A DNA stretch of 64,000 bases from the NCBI GenBank assembly GCA_018657625.1, contig JABHWU010000013.1, forward strand, positions 42,112 through 106,111, given 5' to 3'. Both the position numbers and the translations under genes were made by a program. Below are positions 37,176 to 45,094 of this stretch, in pieces (position 1 is the first letter of the stretch; each line of letters starts with the position of its first letter). The DNA is from Deltaproteobacteria bacterium. Lineage in GTDB: Bacteria; SAR324; XYD2-FULL-50-16. Under the pieces are notes generated by a model. It saw nothing but the letters and a program-made list of their open reading frames with translations. It was not told where the DNA came from and did not search any database.

Positions 37176-37190
37176 AAAACGCCTTTTTAT
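37158..37190 (+). terminator. Intrinsic terminator after the decayed region
   Basis: AAAAAGGCG (37158-37166) pairs with CGCCTTTTT (37180-37188), followed by ATTT. It overlaps the end of the last open frame at 37175. Survival of a good terminator here supports the idea that a real gene once ended at this point. Confidence 0.7.
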
Positions 37191-37234
37191 TTGAATAATT
37201 TAATCGCAGGGGTTTAGGTGAAAAGTAACTTCTT

Positions 37235-37954
37235 CTAATTAAAAAGTTCGATTTTTTTGATGAAAGCCTTTGAATGTCTGCCGTTCTTCTTTTTGGTATC
37301 CTGGGCGTCGACTTCAATAGTCAATCCGGTAACCGGTGGCATATCCATTTTAAACAGCTCCTTGAATTTATCCGCTAGCATCACTTCTGTTATAAAGGTT
37401 TTATCCAGAGAACCATCACAGGGTTCACATAAATAACGACCACCTTTTTGCCAATAATTACCATAGTAGACCTGACCGGCTTTTTCCTTTTTACCTAGGA
37501 ACAAAGCGATGTAGTAAGGAAGGTTTGGAACAAAGCTACTACCGCTTTCTACTTTATCATCACCAAAAAAGATCATTAAAGAAATCGGTTCGCGTGTATT
37601 CCTTTTTTTGGATTTTGGACCTTCCCAGTTAGCCCCGTTAGAATATTGATTAACTCCCCATTCTAACCGTACCTTTTTAATATTCTTTAATCCTTTGCCT
37701 TTTGGGAACTGGAAGGCAATTACACCCAGATCATCATCATCCGGTTCAATAATCAAAGACCCATTCTCAAATCTGGGTTGCATATCGTCCATATCTTCTT
37801 TAAATTCCCAGCCTATTTTTTTAAACCACTTTTCCACGTCACCGGAAGCGCTTGAAAAATCAACTTTATACGGAACACCGGCATATAGATTTACACAAAG
37901 AAACAACGTTAAAACAATCATCAAACTTAATTTATAAAATGGTCGGTGAATCAT
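37235..37954 (-). CDS. Exported protein of unknown function (DUF3047-like)
   Basis: 239 residues with a signal peptide (KLSLMIVLTLFLCVNLYAG). The mature part includes GWEFKEDMDDMQPRFENGSL, IIEPDDDDLGVIAFQF and RLEWGVNQYSNGANWEGP, which recall DUF3047-type periplasmic proteins (a jelly-roll-like beta fold), and a CEPCDG motif that may bind metal or form a disulfide. The family link is tentative. It stands alone between two spacers. Confidence 0.55.
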   Translation of the reverse strand: MIHRPFYKLSLMIVLTLFLCVNLYAGVPYKVDFSSASGDVEKWFKKIGWEFKEDMDDMQPRFENGSLIIEPDDDDLGVIAFQFPKGKGLKNIKKVRLEWGVNQYSNGANWEGPKSKKRNTREPISLMIFFGDDKVESGSSFVPNLPYYIALFLGKKEKAGQVYYGNYWQKGGRYLCEPCDGSLDKTFITEVMLADKFKELFKMDMPPVTGLTIEVDAQDTKKKNGRHSKAFIKKIELFN

Positions 37955-38196
37955 GGCTACCCCTTTAAATTTTGATTAATAAAAAAAACATAACTGCAAT
38001 TTGTAGCTTTTTGGAATCTTAACATGTTCTGATCCAGTCAAAATCACAATAATGAAGCAAAAAATATTTTAGAAAACGACTACAAAAAATTAGGAAACCT
38101 GCATCAATTAAAAATTTGTAATTTTCAGTTTAAATTACTTCGCAACAATTTGCCAAGACTTTTTATCAGGTGGATAAATTGCCTGGGAAACTTAAA

Positions 38197-39357
38197 TTAA
38201 AAATAGTAATCCAAAGTAAACATATTCATTGAGCCTTTCCACTCGGTCTCACCTCTGGTTGTATTTGCTCCGGAAATGATGGTCCATTGGTATGAGCCTG
38301 TAAAAATAACCATCGCATAGTTAATTCCAAAGGAACGATATTTATAACCCAAAGACAATGATTGAATTGTACCTGTTCCGGGAACGATTTCCATTCCACT
38401 CGGTTTATCAGGCCAGTAGGCTGTGGTAATTCCTGTTCCCCAGCCGATACCCCAGCTGATTTGATCGATGATCAGTCCTTTTACTTGTGCTTCAAAAAAC
38501 AGATGTTGCCTTTCAGCACCGGAACTTTTAAGTTTCTGTGCCAGGTAATAGGTACCACCTCCCCAACCTGTGTCAAACATATATTCTGTAGACCAACCAA
38601 GATAGAGGCCTAAAGGAGAACCATCAGTAGTTTGGGAATTTCCACTATTATCAGTTATATCTATTTGAGTTGGAATACCAAAATCGATCTTCGACCAATC
38701 TTCTTCCGGTTCTTCTTTTTCCGGTTGTTTTTCTTTTTCCGGTTCCTGGGTTTTGGATGCTTCTTTTTCAACTTCTGCCGGTTTAGCCTGTTCCTCCTGA
38801 TTTACTTTTTCATCATTTGCTACAATTATTTCTTCTTCGATATCCTGGAAAACATCCGCATCCTCTTCAATTCCTATTGTTGATACCTCAGTCCCGGATA
38901 AGGCAACCTTTTTTGAAAGCTCAATATTTTTTAATCTGTTTTCAAATACCGGTCGAAATGCTGACCCCGGGAATAGTTTAATAAAAAGATGAAGTGCTTT
39001 CGGATCAAATGAATGTTCTAATAATCGGCTCATTGCCATATCATCATCAGCTGTTAAAGTATGATCTAATTTGACATCAAGATCGTATTTTTCCAGTTCA
39101 GCATACTTTTGACGCTCAGAATAGCTCTTTTGACTCATCTCCAGTTTAAATAAACGCTTTTTGAACTCAGACTGAAACGGGCTTTCTGGAAACAGTTTAA
39201 GGCAAAGGCGAAGTTCATCTATTGAATATGAGTTTCGAACCAATTGACTCATAACAATTTCATCTTCAATGGTTAAAATAGGTAGTGCATAAAGAACGTG
39301 GGTAAAAAAGGCCACTATCACTATAAACCAAACAATTGTATTACGGTAACTAGTCAT
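38197..39357 (-). CDS. Exported protein with two helical repeats and an outer-membrane-like C-terminal domain
   Basis: 386 residues. After a signal peptide, residues 28-77 and 101-150 are two copies of a 50-residue helical unit, each starting LT-x-(E/D)-(D)-(E/D) and containing KLFP and a basic RL(F/K) block. Then comes a charged linker (about 175-225, EKEASKTQEPEKEKQPEKEE) and a beta-rich C-terminal part with repeated aromatic/Gly strands (GLYLGWSTEYMFDTGWGGGT) that ends FTLDYYF, the aromatic terminus expected of outer-membrane proteins. I know no family of this architecture. See the finding on the duplication. Confidence 0.6.
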   Translation of the reverse strand: MTSYRNTIVWFIVIVAFFTHVLYALPILTIEDEIVMSQLVRNSYSIDELRLCLKLFPESPFQSEFKKRLFKLEMSQKSYSERQKYAELEKYDLDVKLDHTLTADDDMAMSRLLEHSFDPKALHLFIKLFPGSAFRPVFENRLKNIELSKKVALSGTEVSTIGIEEDADVFQDIEEEIIVANDEKVNQEEQAKPAEVEKEASKTQEPEKEKQPEKEEPEEDWSKIDFGIPTQIDITDNSGNSQTTDGSPLGLYLGWSTEYMFDTGWGGGTYYLAQKLKSSGAERQHLFFEAQVKGLIIDQISWGIGWGTGITTAYWPDKPSGMEIVPGTGTIQSLSLGYKYRSFGINYAMVIFTGSYQWTIISGANTTRGETEWKGSMNMFTLDYYF

Positions 39358-39573
39358 TCATTGCCCAGCATCATAACTGATAAAATAAACGCGGATAAAA
39401 ATAAGGCTATTCTCACATTTTTTGAAAAGAAAGGCAAAAGCAAGGATGATTTGATTTAAATTAATATTTTTCGCCTCCAATTTTGACATGTAATAATTGT
39501 TTATAGTAGAAAATATTACGATGAAGGTAACAAACCAATCAATAATGGATTATTAGTCTTTCGGAGCCTGGGG

Positions 39574-40458
39574 ATGAAAAGCGTTGCAGTCTATAATAAT
39601 AAAGGGGGTGTTGGAAAATCAACAATTTCTCTGTTTTTAGCAGATTTTTTTGCCACCATGAAACTAGCAGGAAAGCTTTCCCGAATTTTAGTTATTGATC
39701 TGGATGCGCAAAATTCCAGCTCAAATGCCTTATTAGGCATAAAAACCGTTTCTGAAGCCAGATTGAACAAACAGACGATTTCTCACCTATTATTTAAACT
39801 GGCCTTAAAAGAAAAAACAGACCCGGATCCATTCTTAATTAAACGATTAAAGAACACTACACCCAATAGAAAAAAACCATTATGTGAGTTATCGGTCATG
39901 ATGACTGATCGAATGAACTCCCTCTCCTTTGAAAAAAAATGTACCAAAACAGGATTAAAAGTCTTGAGTAAGAAATTGAAATCATTGCTTAATGAAAAAT
40001 TTGATTTTATATTTATTGATCTCCCTGCCAATATTGATGAACGAAATAAGTTATCTCAACTGGGGTTGATGCTTTCAGATTATATCCTGATCCCGACAGA
40101 ACCTTCCCGAATAGCCATTAATTCTCTACCGGACACATTGAAAAATATTCAAAGCATTAGTCAACTCAGTCAGAAAAATTTTCAAGAACCGGGTCTTATT
40201 GGTTTATTACTTAATAAAACAGACAAGAGAACGAAACAATATAAACTCCACAATAAAGATCTATCAGAGTTTGCAGCATCGAATGAAATTTCAATTTTTA
40301 AAAATTTTCTGCCACACTCTTCAACACTTTGTTCTGCCTCAGATGACAGTATTTCTTTTGGATCATTGAAAGATCGATACGACAACAATTATGAACATGT
40401 AAGAAAAGTGTCTATGGAATTAGCCGGTAAAATTGGATTCCAGGTGTCTAAAAAATAA
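39574..40458 (+). CDS. Orphan ParA/Soj-type P-loop ATPase
   Basis: 294 residues of the ParA/MinD superfamily. The deviant Walker A KGGVGKST sits in MKSVAVYNNKGGVGKSTISL, followed by ILVIDLDAQNSSSNALLG (Walker A-prime) and FDFIFIDLPANIDERNKLSQ (Walker B). Members position DNA, plasmids or protein clusters by ATP-dependent patterning. No parB, parS-like repeat or partner gene is adjacent, so the cargo is unknown. It is set off by about 200 bases on the left and 120 on the right. Confidence 0.82.
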   Translation: MKSVAVYNNKGGVGKSTISLFLADFFATMKLAGKLSRILVIDLDAQNSSSNALLGIKTVSEARLNKQTISHLLFKLALKEKTDPDPFLIKRLKNTTPNRKKPLCELSVMMTDRMNSLSFEKKCTKTGLKVLSKKLKSLLNEKFDFIFIDLPANIDERNKLSQLGLMLSDYILIPTEPSRIAINSLPDTLKNIQSISQLSQKNFQEPGLIGLLLNKTDKRTKQYKLHNKDLSEFAASNEISIFKNFLPHSSTLCSASDDSISFGSLKDRYDNNYEHVRKVSMELAGKIGFQVSKK

Positions 40459-40579
40459 AATAATATTGACAGGTTTGCTTAACCATCATCAAAAAACATA
40501 TGTTTCTGATCTGTCAAATTGAGGATTAAATTTTGAGTCTATAATCTACTAACTTAATAACCCTAAATAATTTTAACCC

Positions 40580-41068
40580 ATGGAAATTCGCAAAATACAA
40601 GATGGTGATTTTGACCAGGTATGGGAAATCATTCATAAAGAAGTGGCATCAGAAGAGACATACTGTTTTGAATCTAATATGATGAGAGATGAAGCCCATA
40701 AAATTTGGGTGACAGATTCACAAATGACGTATGTTGCTATAAACGCTGATCTTATTATAGGAACTTACTTCTTAAAAGCGAATTCTGCTGGTCCGGGTAG
40801 CCATGTTTGTAATTGTGGTTACATGGTTTCTGAAGATTCAAGGGGGCAGGGAATTGCAACCCAATTATGTATCCATTCCCAACATGAAGCTTTGAATTTA
40901 GGATATGAAGCCATGATTTTCAGATCAGTGGTTTCAACCAATAAACCAGCGGTTTATTTATGGCGAAAGTTGGGTTTTGATGTAGTGGGTGTCATTCCGA
41001 GAGCCTTCAAACACAAACAATTAGGTTATGTGGATATATATATTATGTACAAATGGTTGGATGAATAA
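40580..41068 (+). CDS. GNAT-family N-acetyltransferase
   Basis: 162 residues. The acetyl-CoA binding loop is visible as VSEDSRGQGIATQLCIHSQHEA (motif A, RxxGxA), and motif B includes VSTNKPAVYLWRKLGFDVVG. Length and motifs fit the YhhY/L-amino-acid-type GNAT enzymes (substrate unknown). It is monocistronic. Confidence 0.85.
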   Translation: MEIRKIQDGDFDQVWEIIHKEVASEETYCFESNMMRDEAHKIWVTDSQMTYVAINADLIIGTYFLKANSAGPGSHVCNCGYMVSEDSRGQGIATQLCIHSQHEALNLGYEAMIFRSVVSTNKPAVYLWRKLGFDVVGVIPRAFKHKQLGYVDIYIMYKWLDE

Positions 41069-41195
41069 ACTGGATTAAAACCTTAATAATGATTCCGCTC
41101 TGAAATCATTTAGCAAGCTTTCTATTGCGCATCTGCGTTCGTAACAGTCAATTTCGTCTGGTTTAAATATCGCCATTTACATGACGATAATTTGA

Positions 41196-41232
41196 TTTTA
41201 TACGGATAAATCTGTGAAAAGCTTGCAACGAA
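41196..41232. repeat. Dispersed palindromic repeat, diverged copy
   Basis: TTTTATACGGATAAATCTGTG followed by AAAAGCTTGCAACGAA matches the better-preserved copies at 47665-47700 and 56532-56567 (TTTACACAG-ATAAATCTGTG-ATATGTTTGCAATGAA), with several differences. Confidence 0.5.
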
Positions 41233-41239
41233 CTTACGT

Positions 41240-41270
41240 GATAAAAAAAGACCTCTCCTCATTCTTCGTC
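41240..41270. repeat. Half of the GTCATTTCGAC dispersed element
   Basis: 31 bases here, starting GATAAAAAAAG, differ at only one position from 47751-47781, the right half of the palindromic element there. It lies just after the diverged repeat copy, so the two form one decayed block in this 295-base spacer. Confidence 0.6.
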
Positions 41271-41363
41271 AGCGTTAATATAAATATTCTATAATATTAA
41301 TATGATATATTTTTCATATTGTTTCTTCGGGCACTACTTTTTCTATTTTTGGAAAAAAGGTAT

Positions 41364-42077
41364 TTATCGTTTCAGTTCCATATAGAATTCCCGATTTTCA
41401 GGGTTTAAAAAAAGATGAACATATTCAACCGGATTATTTTTTTGATCAAAAGAGGTTCTTTTTAAAAATAGGACCTTTTCCCTGGTTTTTAGTTGCATCA
41501 ATTCTCTAATCTCTGCTGTCGGGATAACGATGGAAAGTATCTGCTCCGCTCGAATAATTCTGATATTATGTTTCTTTTCAAAGGTGCCATAAAGTGACGT
41601 TAAATTCTCCTGATTGCTGATATCCGGGAAATTCTTATTGATTAAATGGCAGTATTCCAATTGACAAGGTTCGTTGTTAATAATCCTTAATCGCTTGATT
41701 TGAAGAATTTCATCGTCGACGCCGCATCCCAGGGCAATCATTATTTCTCTTTCCGGTAATATTTTTTTGACTTCGATGATTTTAGTAACGACTTTTTCTT
41801 TTTCTCCTAAACCTCTAGTGAAACCATCCAAAGTTAATACGCCTTCATAGCTAGTTTTCCTGATGACATAACCTCTTTTACCGGGAACCAATAACCCCTG
41901 GTTGACCAAAGCCTGATAAGCATTTCTAACCGTTATTCGACTGACACCTAATTGATCCGCTAATGATCTTTCACTAGGAAGTTTTTGATTTTTGGATTCT
42001 GAGATATTGTCTATGATCGCCCGGATTTTTTCCTGAACGGATTCACAAAGTGTTAATTGTTTGGGTTGGTCACTCAT
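41364..42077 (-). CDS. GntR-family regulator, HutC/UTRA type
   Basis: 237 residues: an N-terminal winged helix (LPSERSLADQLGVSRITVRN, the GntR signature) and a UTRA ligand-binding domain (LQIKRLRIINNEPCQLEYCH; SFDQKNNPVEYVHLFLNPEN). UTRA regulators sense small metabolites and usually repress the adjacent operon. It diverges from the E2-E3-E1 dehydrogenase operon, with two palindromes GGTTATAACC in the 300-base interval, so it most likely controls that operon and itself. Confidence 0.92.
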   Translation of the reverse strand: MSDQPKQLTLCESVQEKIRAIIDNISESKNQKLPSERSLADQLGVSRITVRNAYQALVNQGLLVPGKRGYVIRKTSYEGVLTLDGFTRGLGEKEKVVTKIIEVKKILPEREIMIALGCGVDDEILQIKRLRIINNEPCQLEYCHLINKNFPDISNQENLTSLYGTFEKKHNIRIIRAEQILSIVIPTAEIRELMQLKTREKVLFLKRTSFDQKNNPVEYVHLFLNPENREFYMELKR

Positions 42078-42241
42078 AGTGATATTTTACTGATTCGATT
42101 GATGTTTCTTCCTTTGATTATCTTGAATTTTTAAACCTTATTTCGTAAGCTAATGGATCATAGTTTTCCATTACCTAATGGAGAACTGAATAGATTTCAT
42201 CCGGTTTTTGGAATTAATTTTTTTATTTATATTAATATTTC

Positions 42242-42247
42242 TTGACA
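42242..42247 (+). promoter_or_regulatory. Candidate -35 box of the dehydrogenase operon
   Basis: A perfect TTGACA, followed about 18 bases later by TACAGT, which is only a moderate -10. The operators lie just downstream, where a bound repressor would block transcription. The assignment is tentative. Confidence 0.35.
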
Positions 42248-42283
42248 CAGAGTCGAAGACAATTTTACAGTTATTTTACCAAT

Positions 42284-42315
42284 GGTTATAACCAAACTAT
42301 ATTTTGGTTATAACC
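42284..42315. promoter_or_regulatory. Twin GntR operator palindromes
   Basis: The perfect 10-bp palindrome GGTTATAACC occurs at 42284-42293 and again at 42306-42315. Centres are 22 bases apart, two turns of the helix. Both flanks are similar (TGGTTATAACCA and TTGGTTATAACCC). They lie between the divergent gntR and E2 starts. HutC/FarR-type GntR proteins bind such short palindromes as dimers. Operator function is inferred. Confidence 0.7.
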
Positions 42316-42377
42316 CAATAAGTTTTATATCTAAATAAAATATAATAATCTGGCAAGTTTTAAATAAGGAACCACCT

Positions 42378-43721
42378 ATGGCAACTACTGTTATAATGCC
42401 CAAACAAGGTAATACTGTTGAGGAATGTGTGCTTATTTCCTGGAAAGTAAAAGAAGGAGAAGAAATCACGGTTGGACAAATTATTGCCGACATTGAAACC
42501 GACAAAGCGGTATTTGATTTGGAATCACCGGTTGCCGGCCATGTATTATCCTTCTTATGTGAGGCTGGTGATACTGTTCCTGTAATGCAAAATGTGGCTG
42601 TTATCGGATCCCCGGGTGAAGATATTAGTGCTTTTTTAGAGCCAAAGGCTTCTGTAGATTCTCCTGAACCTGATGAACCTGTTGCTGATGACCTGAGTCA
42701 GGAGGCACAACAGGAAATCACACAAACTGAAGTTAAAACAATACCTACAGAAAACAGGGGAATTAGCCCAAGAGCCAGAAATTTAGCTTTAAAAAAGGGT
42801 TTGGATGTTCAAAATATCCTAGGAACGGGTCCTGGTGGAAGAGTTATTGAACGTGATGTTAAATTAGCCCTGGAATCGATTAGCCCCTTGACCTCTCTGG
42901 CTAAAACGATTGCTTCAGAAACTGGAAAGATCGCACCGGCTTTGGGCAGTGGCATCGGAGGAAGGGTGTTGGCTAGTGATTTAATAGATCAGGGTAAACT
43001 CCAAAATGTTAATACAGAAAACAGTAATGAATTTGAAGGTATTCCGATTAAAGGGGTTCGAAAAATTACTGCAGAAAGAATGCATGAATCGCTTCAAAAA
43101 ACAGCTCAACTGACATTAAATACCGCTGCTGATGCACAGTCACTATTACTATTTCGTAAGCAACTTAAACAAAATACAGAATTATTAAGTCTGGCATCAA
43201 TATCAATTGGTGACATGGTGATGTATGCCGTTAGCCGTGTTTTACAAAAGTACTCTGATTTTAATGCAACTTTTAAGGATGATGTATTTCGTAAATATGT
43301 AGGTATCAATCTGGGTTTCGCTTGTGATACACCCAGAGGACTGATGGTGCCGGTTATCCCTAATACTCAGAGTTTATCCTTAAATGAATTGTCATTAGCT
43401 ATTGAAGAAAAAGCCTTACATGCGAAAGAGGGGTCTATTAACCCGGATAGCTTACAAGGAGGTACTTTTACAGTTAGTAACCTGGGTGCACTGGGAATTA
43501 GTAGTTTTACCCCCATTTTAAATTATCCGGAGGTTGCGATTCTAGGTGTCAATGCCATTGGACTAAAGCCGGTTCGTGTCGGTGACGAAATTGTCTATCA
43601 GGATCAACTGGGACTTTCATTAACCGTTAATCATCAGGTGATTGATGGGTGGCAAGCTTCTCTTTTTCTGAAAGATCTCTGTCATTTTATCGAGAATTTC
43701 AATTTATTATTAGCACAATAG
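42378..43721 (+). CDS. 2-oxoacid dehydrogenase E2 (dihydrolipoamide acyltransferase) with two E3-binding domains
   Basis: 447 residues: a lipoyl domain with the modified lysine K43 in DIETDKAVFDLESPVAG, then two peripheral subunit-binding segments in tandem (about 129-165, ISPRARNLALKKGLDVQNIL; about 172-205, LAKTIASETGKIAPALGSGI), and the catalytic domain ending VNHQVIDGWQASLF with the active-site HxxxDG. E2 is the core of pyruvate/branched-chain/acetoin-type dehydrogenase complexes. The substrate is not clear. It is first in the operon, followed by E3 with about a 10-base gap and a GGAGAAG site. Confidence 0.9.
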   Translation: MATTVIMPKQGNTVEECVLISWKVKEGEEITVGQIIADIETDKAVFDLESPVAGHVLSFLCEAGDTVPVMQNVAVIGSPGEDISAFLEPKASVDSPEPDEPVADDLSQEAQQEITQTEVKTIPTENRGISPRARNLALKKGLDVQNILGTGPGGRVIERDVKLALESISPLTSLAKTIASETGKIAPALGSGIGGRVLASDLIDQGKLQNVNTENSNEFEGIPIKGVRKITAERMHESLQKTAQLTLNTAADAQSLLLFRKQLKQNTELLSLASISIGDMVMYAVSRVLQKYSDFNATFKDDVFRKYVGINLGFACDTPRGLMVPVIPNTQSLSLNELSLAIEEKALHAKEGSINPDSLQGGTFTVSNLGALGISSFTPILNYPEVAILGVNAIGLKPVRVGDEIVYQDQLGLSLTVNHQVIDGWQASLFLKDLCHFIENFNLLLAQ

Positions 43722-43731
43722 GGAGAAGCAT

Positions 43732-45066
43732 ATGTTTGATCTCATTATTATCGGCGCAGGACCAGGAGGATATGAAGCCGCACTTTATGCCGGTAAAAAG
43801 GGTAAAAAAGTGCTCCTGATAGAAAAGGAATATATTGGTGGTACCTGCCTGAATGTTGGTTGTATCCCTACTAAGACGCTGCTTCATTCTGCGAAAATTT
43901 ATCATGAAGCTCTGGAAGCCCATAAGTTTGGAATCAATTTAAAAGATCCCGCTTTTGATATGCCGACGGTTATTAACCGGAAAAATAAAATTGTCAAACA
44001 GTTAACCAGAGGGGTTGAATCATCCCTTAAGGTAGCCAAGGTAGAAATTGCTTTCGGGCCAGCCAAAATTTTATCTAAAGGAAAGGTAGCTGTTGATGGG
44101 AAGATCTATGAAGGAGCAAATATTCTGATTGCTACGGGTTCCAGACCGGCTAAACCGCCAATACCCGGGGCTGATTCAAAATTTGTGCTGGATTCAACCG
44201 GTATTTTAAACATTGAAGAAATACCTAAATCATTAACCATCATTGGTGGCGGTGTGATAGGGATTGAGTTTGCATCTTTTTTTTCTTCTGTCGGCACCAA
44301 GGTTACGGTCATTGAAATGCTGGATAAGATTTGCCCTGGTATTGATGGAGAAATTGCTAGAATGTTACAGCGGTCATTAAAAAAAGACGGTGTTGATTTT
44401 TTCCTGTCAGCTAAAGTGGAAAATATCAAATCGAACAAAGTAATCTTTACTCAAAATAATCAACACCAGGAAAAAGCTTCGGATTTGATCCTACTGGCAA
44501 CTGGAAGAACGCCCAATTTAGAGGGTCTGGGATTGGATGAAATTACTGTAGATTATGATCGTACGGGAATTAAGGTCGATAAGGCCGGGCAAACTAATAT
44601 TTCAGGAATCTGGGCTTGCGGTGATGTTACAGGGCGGTGTCTTTTAGCGCACAGCGCTACCCGTGAAGGACAAGTGGCGGTTAATAATATGTTTGGGGAC
44701 AAAGATCAGATGAGTTATCGAGCCATGCCCGGAGTTGTTTATAGCCACCCTGAGGTCGCCAGTGTTGGTTTGACAGAAGAAGAAGCCATTGAAAAAAATA
44801 TTGACTATAAAGTGATTAAAAAACCATTGGGAATCGCTGGTCGGTTTTTGGTTGAAAACGAAGGAAAAACGGGTACCTGTAAAGTACTGCTTGGCAAAAA
44901 ATACAATGAAGTTCTGGGGGTTCACATTATCGGTGGATCCTGTTCAGAAATGATTTGGGGCGCCGTTACTTTTATTGAAAACGAAATGTGTGTTAATGAT
45001 ATCAAACAGATTATTTTCCCCCATCCGACAGTTGGCGAAGCTATCAAAGAAACGATTATCCATTAA
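43732..45066 (+). CDS. lpdA: Dihydrolipoamide dehydrogenase (E3)
   Basis: 444 residues of the flavin disulfide reductase family. FAD-binding IIIGAGPGGYEAALYAGKKG, the redox cysteines C39 and C44 in GGTCLNVGCIPTKTL, an NAD-binding IIGGGVIGIEFASFFSSVG and the C-terminal FPHPTVGEAIKETI with the catalytic His-Glu. It reoxidises lipoyl groups of the E2 encoded just upstream. Length is slightly short of the usual 460-470 but all motifs are intact. Confidence 0.95.
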   Translation: MFDLIIIGAGPGGYEAALYAGKKGKKVLLIEKEYIGGTCLNVGCIPTKTLLHSAKIYHEALEAHKFGINLKDPAFDMPTVINRKNKIVKQLTRGVESSLKVAKVEIAFGPAKILSKGKVAVDGKIYEGANILIATGSRPAKPPIPGADSKFVLDSTGILNIEEIPKSLTIIGGGVIGIEFASFFSSVGTKVTVIEMLDKICPGIDGEIARMLQRSLKKDGVDFFLSAKVENIKSNKVIFTQNNQHQEKASDLILLATGRTPNLEGLGLDEITVDYDRTGIKVDKAGQTNISGIWACGDVTGRCLLAHSATREGQVAVNNMFGDKDQMSYRAMPGVVYSHPEVASVGLTEEEAIEKNIDYKVIKKPLGIAGRFLVENEGKTGTCKVLLGKKYNEVLGVHIIGGSCSEMIWGAVTFIENEMCVNDIKQIIFPHPTVGEAIKETIIH

Positions 45067-45094
45067 AGAAACAAATACTCATTAAGGAGTCCAA

